In this document: piece by piece, positions 7,654 to 14,851 of the stretch
How the letters are laid out: every line of letters starts with the position of its first letter
Numbering within the stretch: position 1 is the first letter of the stretch
NCBI RefSeq assembly: GCF_036906915.1
Contig: NZ_JBAKHX010000069.1
Coordinates: forward strand, 1 to 43,820
DNA: 43,820 bases
Source of the DNA: Phytohabitans sp036906915
GTDB lineage: Bacteria > Actinomycetota > Actinomycetes > Mycobacteriales > Micromonosporaceae
Reading direction: 5' to 3'
Notes under the pieces: generated by a model
Databases searched by the model: none
Seen by the model: the letters and a program-made list of their open reading frames with translations, nothing else
What the model was told of the DNA's origin: nothing
Program-made: the position numbers and the translations under genes

Positions 7654-8675
7654 GACGTCTCCTGGCAGTTGATCAGTACCTTCATCACGTTGCCGCCGGC
7701 GCGTAGCAGGTCGAACGCCCCGGCCGCGTTGGTCAGTGGCTCCACGTGTGTGATCAGCCTTTCCGCGCCGACCCTGCCGGCGCGCAGCAGGTCGATGGCG
7801 GTGTCGTAGTCGTCGCGCTGGTAGACGCGGGCGCCGACCATGGTGAGCTCCCGCCAGAAGAAGCGGAAGACGTCGATCTGGCGTGGCTGGCTGTGGATGC
7901 CGACGACGACGAGACGGCCTCGCACCGCGAGCAGCTCGACGGCGGTGGTTAGGCCGGCGGCGGAGCCGGAGACCTCGAAGGCCACGGCTGCGCCGGCGCC
8001 GCCGGTCCACGCCGCTACGTCGCCGGCGAGGTCGTCGTGCGTGGCGTCGAGGGTCCGGATGCCGAGTTCGCTGGCGATCGCCCGCCGGTGCGGGTCGACC
8101 TCGGCGAGCAAGACGTCCGCGTCGACCGAGCGCGCTACCAAAGCGATCAGCACGCCGACGGGTCCGCCGCCGATCACGACCGCCTTGTCGCCCGCGCGCA
8201 GACCGGCGCGGCGAACGTCGTGCACGGCGACCGCGGTCGGCTCGACCAGGGCTGCGTGGGTAAGCGGGAGATCGGCGGGCAGCGGGACGACGACACTGGC
8301 TGGGACCGTCCAGCGCTGTTGCATGGCGCCGACCGAGTCGATGCCGATGAAGTCGAGCCGATGGCAGATGTGGTGGTGACCGGCCAGGCAAGCGGGACAG
8401 GTACCGCACCACCGCAGCGGCATGACGGTGACCGGTGTACCGATCGCGAGCCCGGTGACGTCTGTGCCAACGGCGGCGATACGACCGGACATCTCGTGGC
8501 CGATCGCCTGGGGGACGCGCACGCGATGGTCCATGCTGCCGTGCAGGATGTGTAGATCCGTGCCGCAGATGCCCGTGTAGGCGACATCGATCTGCACCTC
8601 GCCGGGGGCCGGCGGGACGGTGGGGCGATCCTCCACCACGATGGTCGAGTTCCCGGTGTACAACGCTGAACGCAT
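7650..8675 (-). CDS. Zinc-dependent medium-chain alcohol dehydrogenase (sorbitol/idonate dehydrogenase type)
   Basis: A 341-residue MDR-family dehydrogenase. Catalytic-zinc residues are Cys37 (GICGTD), His60 and Glu61 (IGHE) and possibly Glu145. The structural-zinc cysteines are 90, 93, 96 and 104 (CGTCPACLAGHHHIC). The Rossmann motif GGGPVG is at ~169-174. Family members oxidise polyols, aldoses or sugar acids with NAD(P). Placed in a minus-strand unit after the GntR regulator (46-nt gap) and coupled to the KduD-like SDR, it may oxidise L-fucose or a pathway intermediate; which step is not determined by sequence. All metal ligands are present, so it should be active. Confidence 0.85.
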   Translation of the reverse strand: MRSALYTGNSTIVVEDRPTVPPAPGEVQIDVAYTGICGTDLHILHGSMDHRVRVPQAIGHEMSGRIAAVGTDVTGLAIGTPVTVMPLRWCGTCPACLAGHHHICHRLDFIGIDSVGAMQQRWTVPASVVVPLPADLPLTHAALVEPTAVAVHDVRRAGLRAGDKAVVIGGGPVGVLIALVARSVDADVLLAEVDPHRRAIASELGIRTLDATHDDLAGDVAAWTGGAGAAVAFEVSGSAAGLTTAVELLAVRGRLVVVGIHSQPRQIDVFRFFWRELTMVGARVYQRDDYDTAIDLLRAGRVGAERLITHVEPLTNAAGAFDLLRAGGNVMKVLINCQETS

Positions 8676-8721
8676 CGGAACCTTCGGTTGGTTGGCAGGG
8701 GGGTCGAGGCCGGTCGAACGG

Positions 8722-9426
8722 TCAGGAGCGGGTCAGGCCGTCGGGGTTCTCGCGCAGGTGGGCGCGTAACCAGGTTTCGGTGGTGGTGATGTGCATCAGA
8801 GCGGCGGCCTGCGCCCGGATGGCGTCGCCCGCGGCAAGCGCCATGTAGATCGCCTCGTGTTCGCGCAGGGTCCGGTCGGCGGCGTCGGCGTCGACGAGAC
8901 CTCGCCACACCCGTGCGCGCACGGTTCGGCTGGAGATTCCTTCCAGGACCGTCAGCAGCGTCTCGTTGCCGGTCGCGGCCACCACCGCGCGATGGAAGGC
9001 GGCGTCGTGCTGGTTGAGTAGCTCCACGTCGTCGGCCGCGGCGCGCATCGCCTCGAGGTGACCCCGGACCACGGACAGCTGCTGGCGCGATATGCGGGTC
9101 GCGGCCAAACCCGTGGCCGCGCTCTCGAACAGGCGGCGCACCTCCGTGAGCTCGAGCATGGTGTCGCCGCGTAGCAGCTCCACCGCGCCGCTGATGCCTT
9201 CCAACAGGATGCGTGGCTCAAGGCTGGTGACGAATGTGCCGTTTCCACGGCGGATCTCCAGGACCCTGGCCGCCACCAACGCACGCACGGCCTCGCGCAT
9301 GATGTTTCGCCCAACGCCCAGGTCCGCGGCGAGCTGCTGCTCAGGGGGCAGCTTGGAACCCGGAGGAAGATCGCCGGACTGGATCATCTCGCGTAGGCGT
9401 GTCATCGCCTTGTCGGTCAGCGACAT
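8722..9426 (-). CDS. GntR-family (FadR/FCD) transcriptional regulator of the fuconate locus
   Basis: A 234-residue repressor-type protein. The N-terminal winged helix-turn-helix (~5-68) contains LPPEQQLAADLGVGRNIMRE and the wing RRGNGTFV. The C-terminal all-helical FCD ligand domain (~90-225) retains the metal-site set Asp141, His145 (HDAAFHRA), His190 (REHEAIY) and His212 (LMHITT). FCD regulators commonly sense sugar acids such as glucuronate or galactonate; here a fuconate-type acid is plausible. It is the first gene of the minus-strand unit and divergent from fucD. A copy of the CCC-centred palindrome sits between its own -35 and -10 boxes, which suggests autoregulation. The ATG is preceded by AAAGGA at a normal distance. 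Confidence 0.87.
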   Translation of the reverse strand: MSLTDKAMTRLREMIQSGDLPPGSKLPPEQQLAADLGVGRNIMREAVRALVAARVLEIRRGNGTFVTSLEPRILLEGISGAVELLRGDTMLELTEVRRLFESAATGLAATRISRQQLSVVRGHLEAMRAAADDVELLNQHDAAFHRAVVAATGNETLLTVLEGISSRTVRARVWRGLVDADAADRTLREHEAIYMALAAGDAIRAQAAALMHITTTETWLRAHLRENPDGLTRS

Positions 9427-9494
9427 TCGTGGGTCCTTTGGGACTCGCCCCGCAGGTGCGCGGCCAGCGGGGTGGGGTGTGTTGCGCGGACCTT

Positions 9495-9523
9495 ACCCTA
9501 GCAGGTGATCCCATGTCTCGGAA
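9495..9523 (-). promoter_or_regulatory. gntR promoter with operator-like element 3 in its spacer
   Basis: On the minus strand TTCCGA (9518-9523), a 17-nt spacer and TAGGGT (9495-9500) form a candidate promoter 70 nt before the regulator's ATG. GTGATCCCATGTC (9505-9517, plus strand) lies wholly inside the spacer, so a bound protein would block RNA polymerase. Confidence 0.55.
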
Positions 9524-9607
9524 CCTTCGGGCGCGCGTTGCCTATCGACCGACGAGGGCGATGAGCGTGAAAATGCGGCTAGACCGCCATATCTCCAAAC
9601 CTGTGTC

Positions 9608-9649
9608 TAGACGGACGTCGGTCCGGCGGCTATAAAGACATCCCATGGC
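9608..9649 (+). promoter_or_regulatory. fucD promoter with operator-like element 4
   Basis: TAGACG (9608-9613), 17 nt, TATAAA (9631-9636), then GACATCCCATGGC (9637-9649) over the expected start site. This leaves a leader of about 55 nt before the fucD ATG at 9698. The arrangement is the same as at 6499-6541. Confidence 0.6.
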
Positions 9650-9697
9650 ACAGGCCATATCGGCACGACCTGACAACAAGGCTCCGGAGAGGTCGAG

Positions 9698-10999
9698 ATG
9701 TCCGAGGTGATCGCCGCGGTGGACGCGATCGACGTCCGCTTCCCCACCTCCCGCGAACTGGACGGGTCAGATGCGATGAACCCGGAGCCGGACTACTCGG
9801 CGGCGTACGTGACGATCCGCACCAGCGGTGGCGCGGAAGGCTTCGGGCTCGCCTTTACCGTCGGGCGCGGCAACGACGTCCAGGTCACCGCGATTCGTGC
9901 GCTGGCGCCGTTGGTGGTGGGGATGCCTGTCGCCGAGGTGCTGGGCGACCTGCGAGCGTTCTCCGAGCGACTGACCGGCGACAGCCAGTTGCGCTGGCTC
10001 GGCCCGCACAAGGGGGCCATCCACATGGCCGCTGGTGCGATCGTCAACGCGGCCTGGGACCTGTACGCACGCCGGGAGGGCAAGCCGTTGTGGCGGCTGC
10101 TGGCCGAGATGTCCCCGAAGCAACTGGTCAGCCTCGTCGACTTCCGGTACCTGCGCGACGCGCTCACCCCGGAGGAGGCGCTGGACATCCTGCGGCGGGC
10201 GCAACCCGGGCGGGAGCGGCGGCAGAAGGACCTGCTGGCGCGCGGCTACCCGGCATACACCACCACACCCGGCTGGTTGGGCTACACCGACGAGAAACTC
10301 GTCCGGCTGGCCAAGGAAGCGGTCGCCGACGGATTTGGCCTGATAAAGCTGAAAGTCGGCGCCGACAACAGCGCTGACGTGCGGCGAGTGGCCCTGGCCC
10401 GCGAGGCGGTGGGTGCCGATACCCGGATCGCGATCGACGCCAACCAGGCATGGGGCGTCGAGCAGGCGATCACCTGGCTGAAGTGGCTGGCACCGTACGA
10501 CCCTTACTGGATCGAGGAACCGACCTCGCCCGACGACGTGCTCGGTCACGCCGCCATCCGCCAAGCCGTCACGCCGATCAAAGTCGCCACCGGCGAACAC
10601 TGCCACAACCAGGTCATGTTCAAACAACTGCTACAGGCGAGGGCGATCGACGTACTGCAACTGGACGCCACCCGCGTGGCCGGGGTGAACGAGAACATCG
10701 CCATCCTGCTCTTGGCCGCCAAGTTCGGCGTACCGGTCTGCCCGCACGCGGGTGGCGTCGGGCTCTGCGAGATGGTGCAGCACCTGGCGATGTTCGATTA
10801 CGTGGCGGTCAGCGGCAGCACCGAGGGGCGGGTCATCGAGTACGTCGACCACCTGCATCAGCACTTCGTCGATCCGGTGGCCATTCGAGACGGATGCTAC
10901 GTCGCGCCCGAGAGACCGGGAATTGGCGCCCGTATGCACCCGGGATCGGTGGCCGCGTACACGTACCCAGACGGTCCACAGTGGAATCTTGAGAGCTGA
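9698..10999 (+). CDS. fucD: L-fuconate dehydratase (enolase superfamily)
   Basis: A 433-residue member of the mandelate racemase-like enolase superfamily. The N-terminal stretch (RFPTSRELDGSDAMNPEPDY, then FTVGRGND) is characteristic of L-fuconate dehydratase. The barrel carries Lys218 in LIKLKV, metal ligands around Asp247 (IDANQAW), Glu273/274 (WIEEP) and Glu300 (ATGEH), and His350 in CPHAGG, matching the Lys/His pair known for the Xanthomonas enzyme. The reaction is dehydration of L-fuconate to 2-keto-3-deoxy-L-fuconate; close relatives also accept L-galactonate or D-arabinonate. It opens the plus-strand operon with the ABC importer. GGAGAGG precedes the ATG. No fuconolactonase or diketo-deoxyfuconate hydrolase gene is nearby, so those steps must be encoded elsewhere. 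Confidence 0.88.
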   Translation: MSEVIAAVDAIDVRFPTSRELDGSDAMNPEPDYSAAYVTIRTSGGAEGFGLAFTVGRGNDVQVTAIRALAPLVVGMPVAEVLGDLRAFSERLTGDSQLRWLGPHKGAIHMAAGAIVNAAWDLYARREGKPLWRLLAEMSPKQLVSLVDFRYLRDALTPEEALDILRRAQPGRERRQKDLLARGYPAYTTTPGWLGYTDEKLVRLAKEAVADGFGLIKLKVGADNSADVRRVALAREAVGADTRIAIDANQAWGVEQAITWLKWLAPYDPYWIEEPTSPDDVLGHAAIRQAVTPIKVATGEHCHNQVMFKQLLQARAIDVLQLDATRVAGVNENIAILLLAAKFGVPVCPHAGGVGLCEMVQHLAMFDYVAVSGSTEGRVIEYVDHLHQHFVDPVAIRDGCYVAPERPGIGARMHPGSVAAYTYPDGPQWNLES

Positions 11000-11035
11000 C
11001 CTTCACGTTCGGGCACCTTCCACACAGGAGTCGTG

Positions 11036-12103
11036 ATGAACCTGAGAAGCATCGCCGCGACAGCGGCAGTCCTGATGTCCGCCGCCGCACTGCTGAGCGC
11101 GTGCGGCGGCGACGACTCAGCCTCCGGAACCGGCGGCACCAAGGCCCCGGTGGTCGGCGTCGACTACCCGCGGTCGGATACCGACTTCTGGAACTCCTAC
11201 ATCAAGTACACGCCCCAGTTCGCCAACGAGCTCGGGTTGGACCTGAAGACCACCAACTCCCAAAACGACGTGGCGAAGCTGACCTCGAACGTGCAGTCGT
11301 TCATCAGCCAAGGGGTCAAGGGCATCGCCATGGCACCGCAGGACACCGCCGCCATCGCCCCCACGCTGCAGACCCTGGCTACCAAGAAAATCCCGGTGGT
11401 AACGATCGACACGCGCCCCGATCAAGGCGAGGTGTTCATGGTCGTGCGCGCCGACAACCGCGCCTACGGCGAGAAGGCGTGCCAGTTCCTCGGCACCAAG
11501 CTCAAGGGAGCCGGCAAGGTGGTCATGCTGCAGGGTGACCTGGCCTCCATCAACGGCCGTGACCGCACTGAGGCGTTCAACGACTGCATGAAGAAGAACT
11601 ACCCCGGCATCACGGTCTTCGGCGAGGCCACGAACTGGGACGGCGCGATCGCCTCGCAGAAACTACAGATCCGGCTGACCGAGCACCCGGACATCAAGGG
11701 CGTCTACATGCAGTCCAGCTTCGCGCTGGCCGGCACCCTGCAACTGCTGAAGCAGCGTGGCCTGCTCACCGCGCCGGATGATCCGAAGCATGTCTTCGTC
11801 GTCTCCAACGACGGCATCCCCAAGGAGTTGCAGGACATCGCGGCCGGCAACATCGACGCCACGGTGTCCCAGCCTGCGGATCTGTACGCCAAGTACGCGC
11901 TCTACTACGTCAAGGCCGCGATCGAAGGCAAGACGTTCCAGCCCGGACCGACCGACCACGACAGCACGATCATCCAGGTACGCGACGGAGTGCTCGAGGA
12001 CCAGCTCTCCGCCCCGCTCGTCACCGCCGACGGCGGAAGCTACGGCGGCGTGGCGAGCCTCAAACCGGACGACAAGTCCCTGTGGGGCAACAACATCGGC
12101 TGA
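11036..12103 (+). CDS. Sugar ABC transporter substrate-binding lipoprotein (ribose type)
   Basis: A 355-residue lipoprotein. The signal ends in the lipobox LLSAC (Cys23), followed by a Gly/Asp/Ser tether and a periplasmic-binding domain of the ribose/autoinducer type (DYPRSDTDFWNSYI, QGVKGIAMAPQDTAAI, VVTIDTRPDQGEVFM, VVSNDGIPKELQDIAAG). It captures the sugar outside the membrane for the ATPase and permease encoded next. Context makes L-fucose or a related deoxy/aldo-sugar the likely ligand; the sequence does not prove it. ATG at 11036 is preferred over GTG at 11033, with ACAGGAG just upstream. It lies 36 nt after fucD. Confidence 0.88.
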   Translation: MNLRSIAATAAVLMSAAALLSACGGDDSASGTGGTKAPVVGVDYPRSDTDFWNSYIKYTPQFANELGLDLKTTNSQNDVAKLTSNVQSFISQGVKGIAMAPQDTAAIAPTLQTLATKKIPVVTIDTRPDQGEVFMVVRADNRAYGEKACQFLGTKLKGAGKVVMLQGDLASINGRDRTEAFNDCMKKNYPGITVFGEATNWDGAIASQKLQIRLTEHPDIKGVYMQSSFALAGTLQLLKQRGLLTAPDDPKHVFVVSNDGIPKELQDIAAGNIDATVSQPADLYAKYALYYVKAAIEGKTFQPGPTDHDSTIIQVRDGVLEDQLSAPLVTADGGSYGGVASLKPDDKSLWGNNIG

Positions 12104-12129
12104 CCGGCCACAGAGGAGAACACGGGCAC

Positions 12130-13698
12130 ATGAGCGGCAACGAGACGTCATCGATACGCTCTTCGCCGGCCCAGAACGGCGACGGGCGGGCCCTGTCGGG
12201 CCCGCCCGTGGCGGAGGCGATCGACATCACCAAGCGGTACGGCTCGACGATGGCACTCGACCGGGCCCACATCCGCGTCCTGCCGGGGGAGACCCACGCC
12301 CTCGTCGGCCGGAACGGCGCCGGCAAATCCACTCTCGTGTCGATCCTGACCGGACTGCAAGCACCCGACACGGGCCAGGTGCTGTTCGCCTGCGCGGCGG
12401 CGCCACGCCTGTCCGACCGGGACGCGTGGCGGCGACACGTGGCCTGCGTGTACCAGAAGTCCACCATCATCCCGCAGCTCACTGTGGCCGAGAACCTCCT
12501 GCTCAACCGGTACGACCGGGGCCGCGGTGGGCTAATTAGCTGGCGGTCGCTGCGGCAGCGTGCCCGAGACCTGCTGGCCGTCTGGTCCGTGGAGGTCGAC
12601 GTCGACGCCAAGGCGAAGGACCTGAGCGTCGAGCAGCGCCAGTTCGTGGAGATCGCGCGGGCGCTGTCGTTCGGCGCCAGGTTCATCATCCTCGACGAAC
12701 CGACCGCCCAGCTCGACGCCGGGGCGATCGCCAGGCTCTTCGACCACATCCGCGACCTGCAAACCCAGGGCGTCACCTTCCTGTTCATCAGCCACCACCT
12801 ACAGGAGATCTACGAGATCTGCGACATGGTGACCGTCTTCCGCGATGCCCGCCACATCGTCACCGCGCCGGTCGCCGACCTTCCGCGCGGCGAGCTTGTC
12901 GCCGCCATGACCGGCGAGGCCACCGCCCTCGATGTCCCACGGTCGCGAACGGCGCCGACCGGCGACGTGGGCGAGGTTCTCGACGTCGCCGGGCTTCGCC
13001 TGGACGGAGTCTACGAGGACGTCACCTTCCAGGTCCGCGCCGGAGAAATAGTCGGTCTGGCCGGGGCCGGCGGTAGCGGCAAGACCGAGGTGGCAGAGAC
13101 CATCGTCGGACTCCGTGCCCCTGACGCCGGAACGATCACTGTGGACGGCCGCACCCCGCGTGCCGGCAACGTCGGCGCCGCCCTCGCCTGCGGTGTCGGG
13201 TTCGTGCCCCAGGACCGCCATCGTCAGGGCCTGGTCGCCGGCATGTCGATCGCCGACAACGCCACCATGACGATCCCGGAGCGGCTCGGGACGGCCGGAT
13301 TCCTCAGCACCCGGCGCCGTGACGTCATCGCCGGCACGCTGATCGACGCCCTGGCGATCAAGACCTCCGGATCGGACCTGCCGGTCGCCGGTCTCTCCGG
13401 CGGCAATCAGCAAAAGGTGGTCATGGCACGTGCCCTCGCCAACGACCCCAAGGTTCTCGTCCTCATCACGCCCACCGCGGGCGTGGACGTGCGGTCGAAA
13501 GAGTTCCTTCTGGACAAGGTCGACCAGGTCGCGGCCGCCGGCACGGGCGTGATCGTGGCCTCCGACGAGCTCGACGACCTGCGCGTCTGCGATCGCGTCC
13601 TGGTGATGTTCCAGGGCGGGATCGTCGGGGAGATGCCAAGCGGCTGGCGTGACCACGATCTTGTGGCGGCAATGGAAGGACTGACCGTCGATGCCTAA
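12130..13698 (+). CDS. Sugar ABC transporter ATPase with two nucleotide-binding domains (RbsA type)
   Basis: A 522-residue tandem ATPase. Domain 1 has Walker A GRNGAGKS (~60-67), signature-region LSVEQRQ and Walker B FIILDEPTA. Domain 2 has Walker A GAGGSGKT, signature LSGGNQQK and a degenerate Walker B, VLVLITPTAGVD, in which the usual Asp-Glu of LDEP is Ile-Thr. RbsA-type importers typically have one strong and one weakened ATP site; here site composition looks strongly asymmetric. The ATG at 12130 is chosen because the frame upstream runs into the previous gene; GAGGAG lies 11 nt before it, slightly long. The end overlaps the permease start by 8 nt. Confidence 0.88.
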   Translation: MSGNETSSIRSSPAQNGDGRALSGPPVAEAIDITKRYGSTMALDRAHIRVLPGETHALVGRNGAGKSTLVSILTGLQAPDTGQVLFACAAAPRLSDRDAWRRHVACVYQKSTIIPQLTVAENLLLNRYDRGRGGLISWRSLRQRARDLLAVWSVEVDVDAKAKDLSVEQRQFVEIARALSFGARFIILDEPTAQLDAGAIARLFDHIRDLQTQGVTFLFISHHLQEIYEICDMVTVFRDARHIVTAPVADLPRGELVAAMTGEATALDVPRSRTAPTGDVGEVLDVAGLRLDGVYEDVTFQVRAGEIVGLAGAGGSGKTEVAETIVGLRAPDAGTITVDGRTPRAGNVGAALACGVGFVPQDRHRQGLVAGMSIADNATMTIPERLGTAGFLSTRRRDVIAGTLIDALAIKTSGSDLPVAGLSGGNQQKVVMARALANDPKVLVLITPTAGVDVRSKEFLLDKVDQVAAAGTGVIVASDELDDLRVCDRVLVMFQGGIVGEMPSGWRDHDLVAAMEGLTVDA

Positions 13699-14737
13699 GA
13701 CCATGACTGCCGGGACCGTGGCCGCTGACGGCTCCACCGTCGCGGCCGGGCCCCCACCTCGCCGGACGGTCGGAAAACTCGCCATCGCACGATTGCGGGA
13801 CCTGGCCCTGGTCCCAGCGATCGCGCTCATCGCCGTCGTCGGGCAGATCATCAACCCGGTCTTCCTGCAGCCGGACAATCTCATCAACATCGGGCAGACG
13901 ATGTCCGAGATCGCCCTGCTCGTCCTGGCCCAGACCATCGTGCTCGTCGCGGGCAAGATGGACCTATCACTGGAATCCACCTTCGGCCTTGCCCCGGGCG
14001 TCGCCGCGTGGATGACGGTCGCGGTCGGCGCCGGCCATGGTACCGGTCTGCTGTCCGGCGCCTGGGCGATACCGATCACGCTGGCCGTCGGCGCGCTTGT
14101 CGGCATCGCCAACGCGGCGCTGATCGTGCGGTTCGGGCTGCACGGGTTCATCGTGACCCTGGGCATGCTCATTGTCCTACGTGGACTGTTGACCGGCGTC
14201 TCCGGAGGCCAGACCTTCTTCAACCTGCCCGAGTCGATGATGTACCTCGGCACCGCCGTCTGGCTCGGCATCCCCGCCTCGATATGGATCTGTGTCGCAC
14301 TCTTCGCGGCCGGCATCGTCCTGCTCGGCTACACGGGGTTCGGGCGATCCCTGTACGCGATCGGCGGCAACGTCGACGCGGCCAGAGCAGCCGGCATCCG
14401 CACCGACCGGGTGCTGTGGATCGCCTTGATCGCTGCCAGCGTCCTCGCTGCGCTCGGCGGCCTGTTGCTCTCCGGCCGGCTGGCGTCCGTCGCGGCGTCG
14501 CAGGGCAACGGAGCCATCTTCACCGTCTTCGCCGCCGCGGTCATCGGGGGCGTCAGCCTCAACGGCGGCAGGGGGACGATGTTCGGCGCCTTCACCGGGA
14601 TCCTGTTGCTCTTCATGATCCAGAATGTGTTGACGCTCGCTGGCGTACCGGCGCAATGGATCGGCGCCCTCAACGGCGCGATCATCCTCATCGCGCTCGT
14701 CGTTTCCCGCATCACCGGCGGCAAGGCCCAGGAATAG
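13691..14737 (+). CDS. Sugar ABC transporter permease (RbsC type)
   Basis: A 348-residue polytopic membrane protein of the ribose/galactose importer permease family. About 8-10 hydrophobic segments start near residue 37. Characteristic stretches are NLINIGQTMSEIALLVLAQT, VAGKMDLSLES, GFIVTLGMLIVLRGL, YAIGGNVDAARAAGI (the cytoplasmic coupling loop) and AAVIGGVSLNGGRGT. It forms the channel of the importer with the preceding ATPase, whose gene it overlaps by 8 nt. It is the last gene of the fucD operon; a 17-bp hairpin begins 27 nt after its stop. Confidence 0.9.
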   Translation: MPKTMTAGTVAADGSTVAAGPPPRRTVGKLAIARLRDLALVPAIALIAVVGQIINPVFLQPDNLINIGQTMSEIALLVLAQTIVLVAGKMDLSLESTFGLAPGVAAWMTVAVGAGHGTGLLSGAWAIPITLAVGALVGIANAALIVRFGLHGFIVTLGMLIVLRGLLTGVSGGQTFFNLPESMMYLGTAVWLGIPASIWICVALFAAGIVLLGYTGFGRSLYAIGGNVDAARAAGIRTDRVLWIALIAASVLAALGGLLLSGRLASVAASQGNGAIFTVFAAAVIGGVSLNGGRGTMFGAFTGILLLFMIQNVLTLAGVPAQWIGALNGAIILIALVVSRITGGKAQE

Positions 14738-14764
14738 CGCCCGCGGCGCCTACGGTCGAAGGCG

Positions 14765-14805
14765 AGCCGGCCCTCCACGGCTGGGCGTGCCGTGGAGGGC
14801 CGGCT
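14765..14805. terminator. Bidirectional terminator between convergent permease and beta-helix hydrolase genes
   Basis: AGCCGGCCCTCCACGGC (14765-14781) and its exact complement (14789-14805) form a 17-bp perfect stem with a 7-nt loop. It lies between two convergent stop codons and can serve both strands. Confidence 0.85.
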
Positions 14806-14851
14806 GGCTGGGGGACCGGGCAGGGGGCGACCGGGCCCAGGGCGTGGCTGG

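Noticed and set aside
12799..14316. A 505-codon minus-strand open frame opposite the importer ATPase and permease genes
   Set aside because: Both opposite genes are unmistakable, and the frame crosses their boundary without any domain resemblance.
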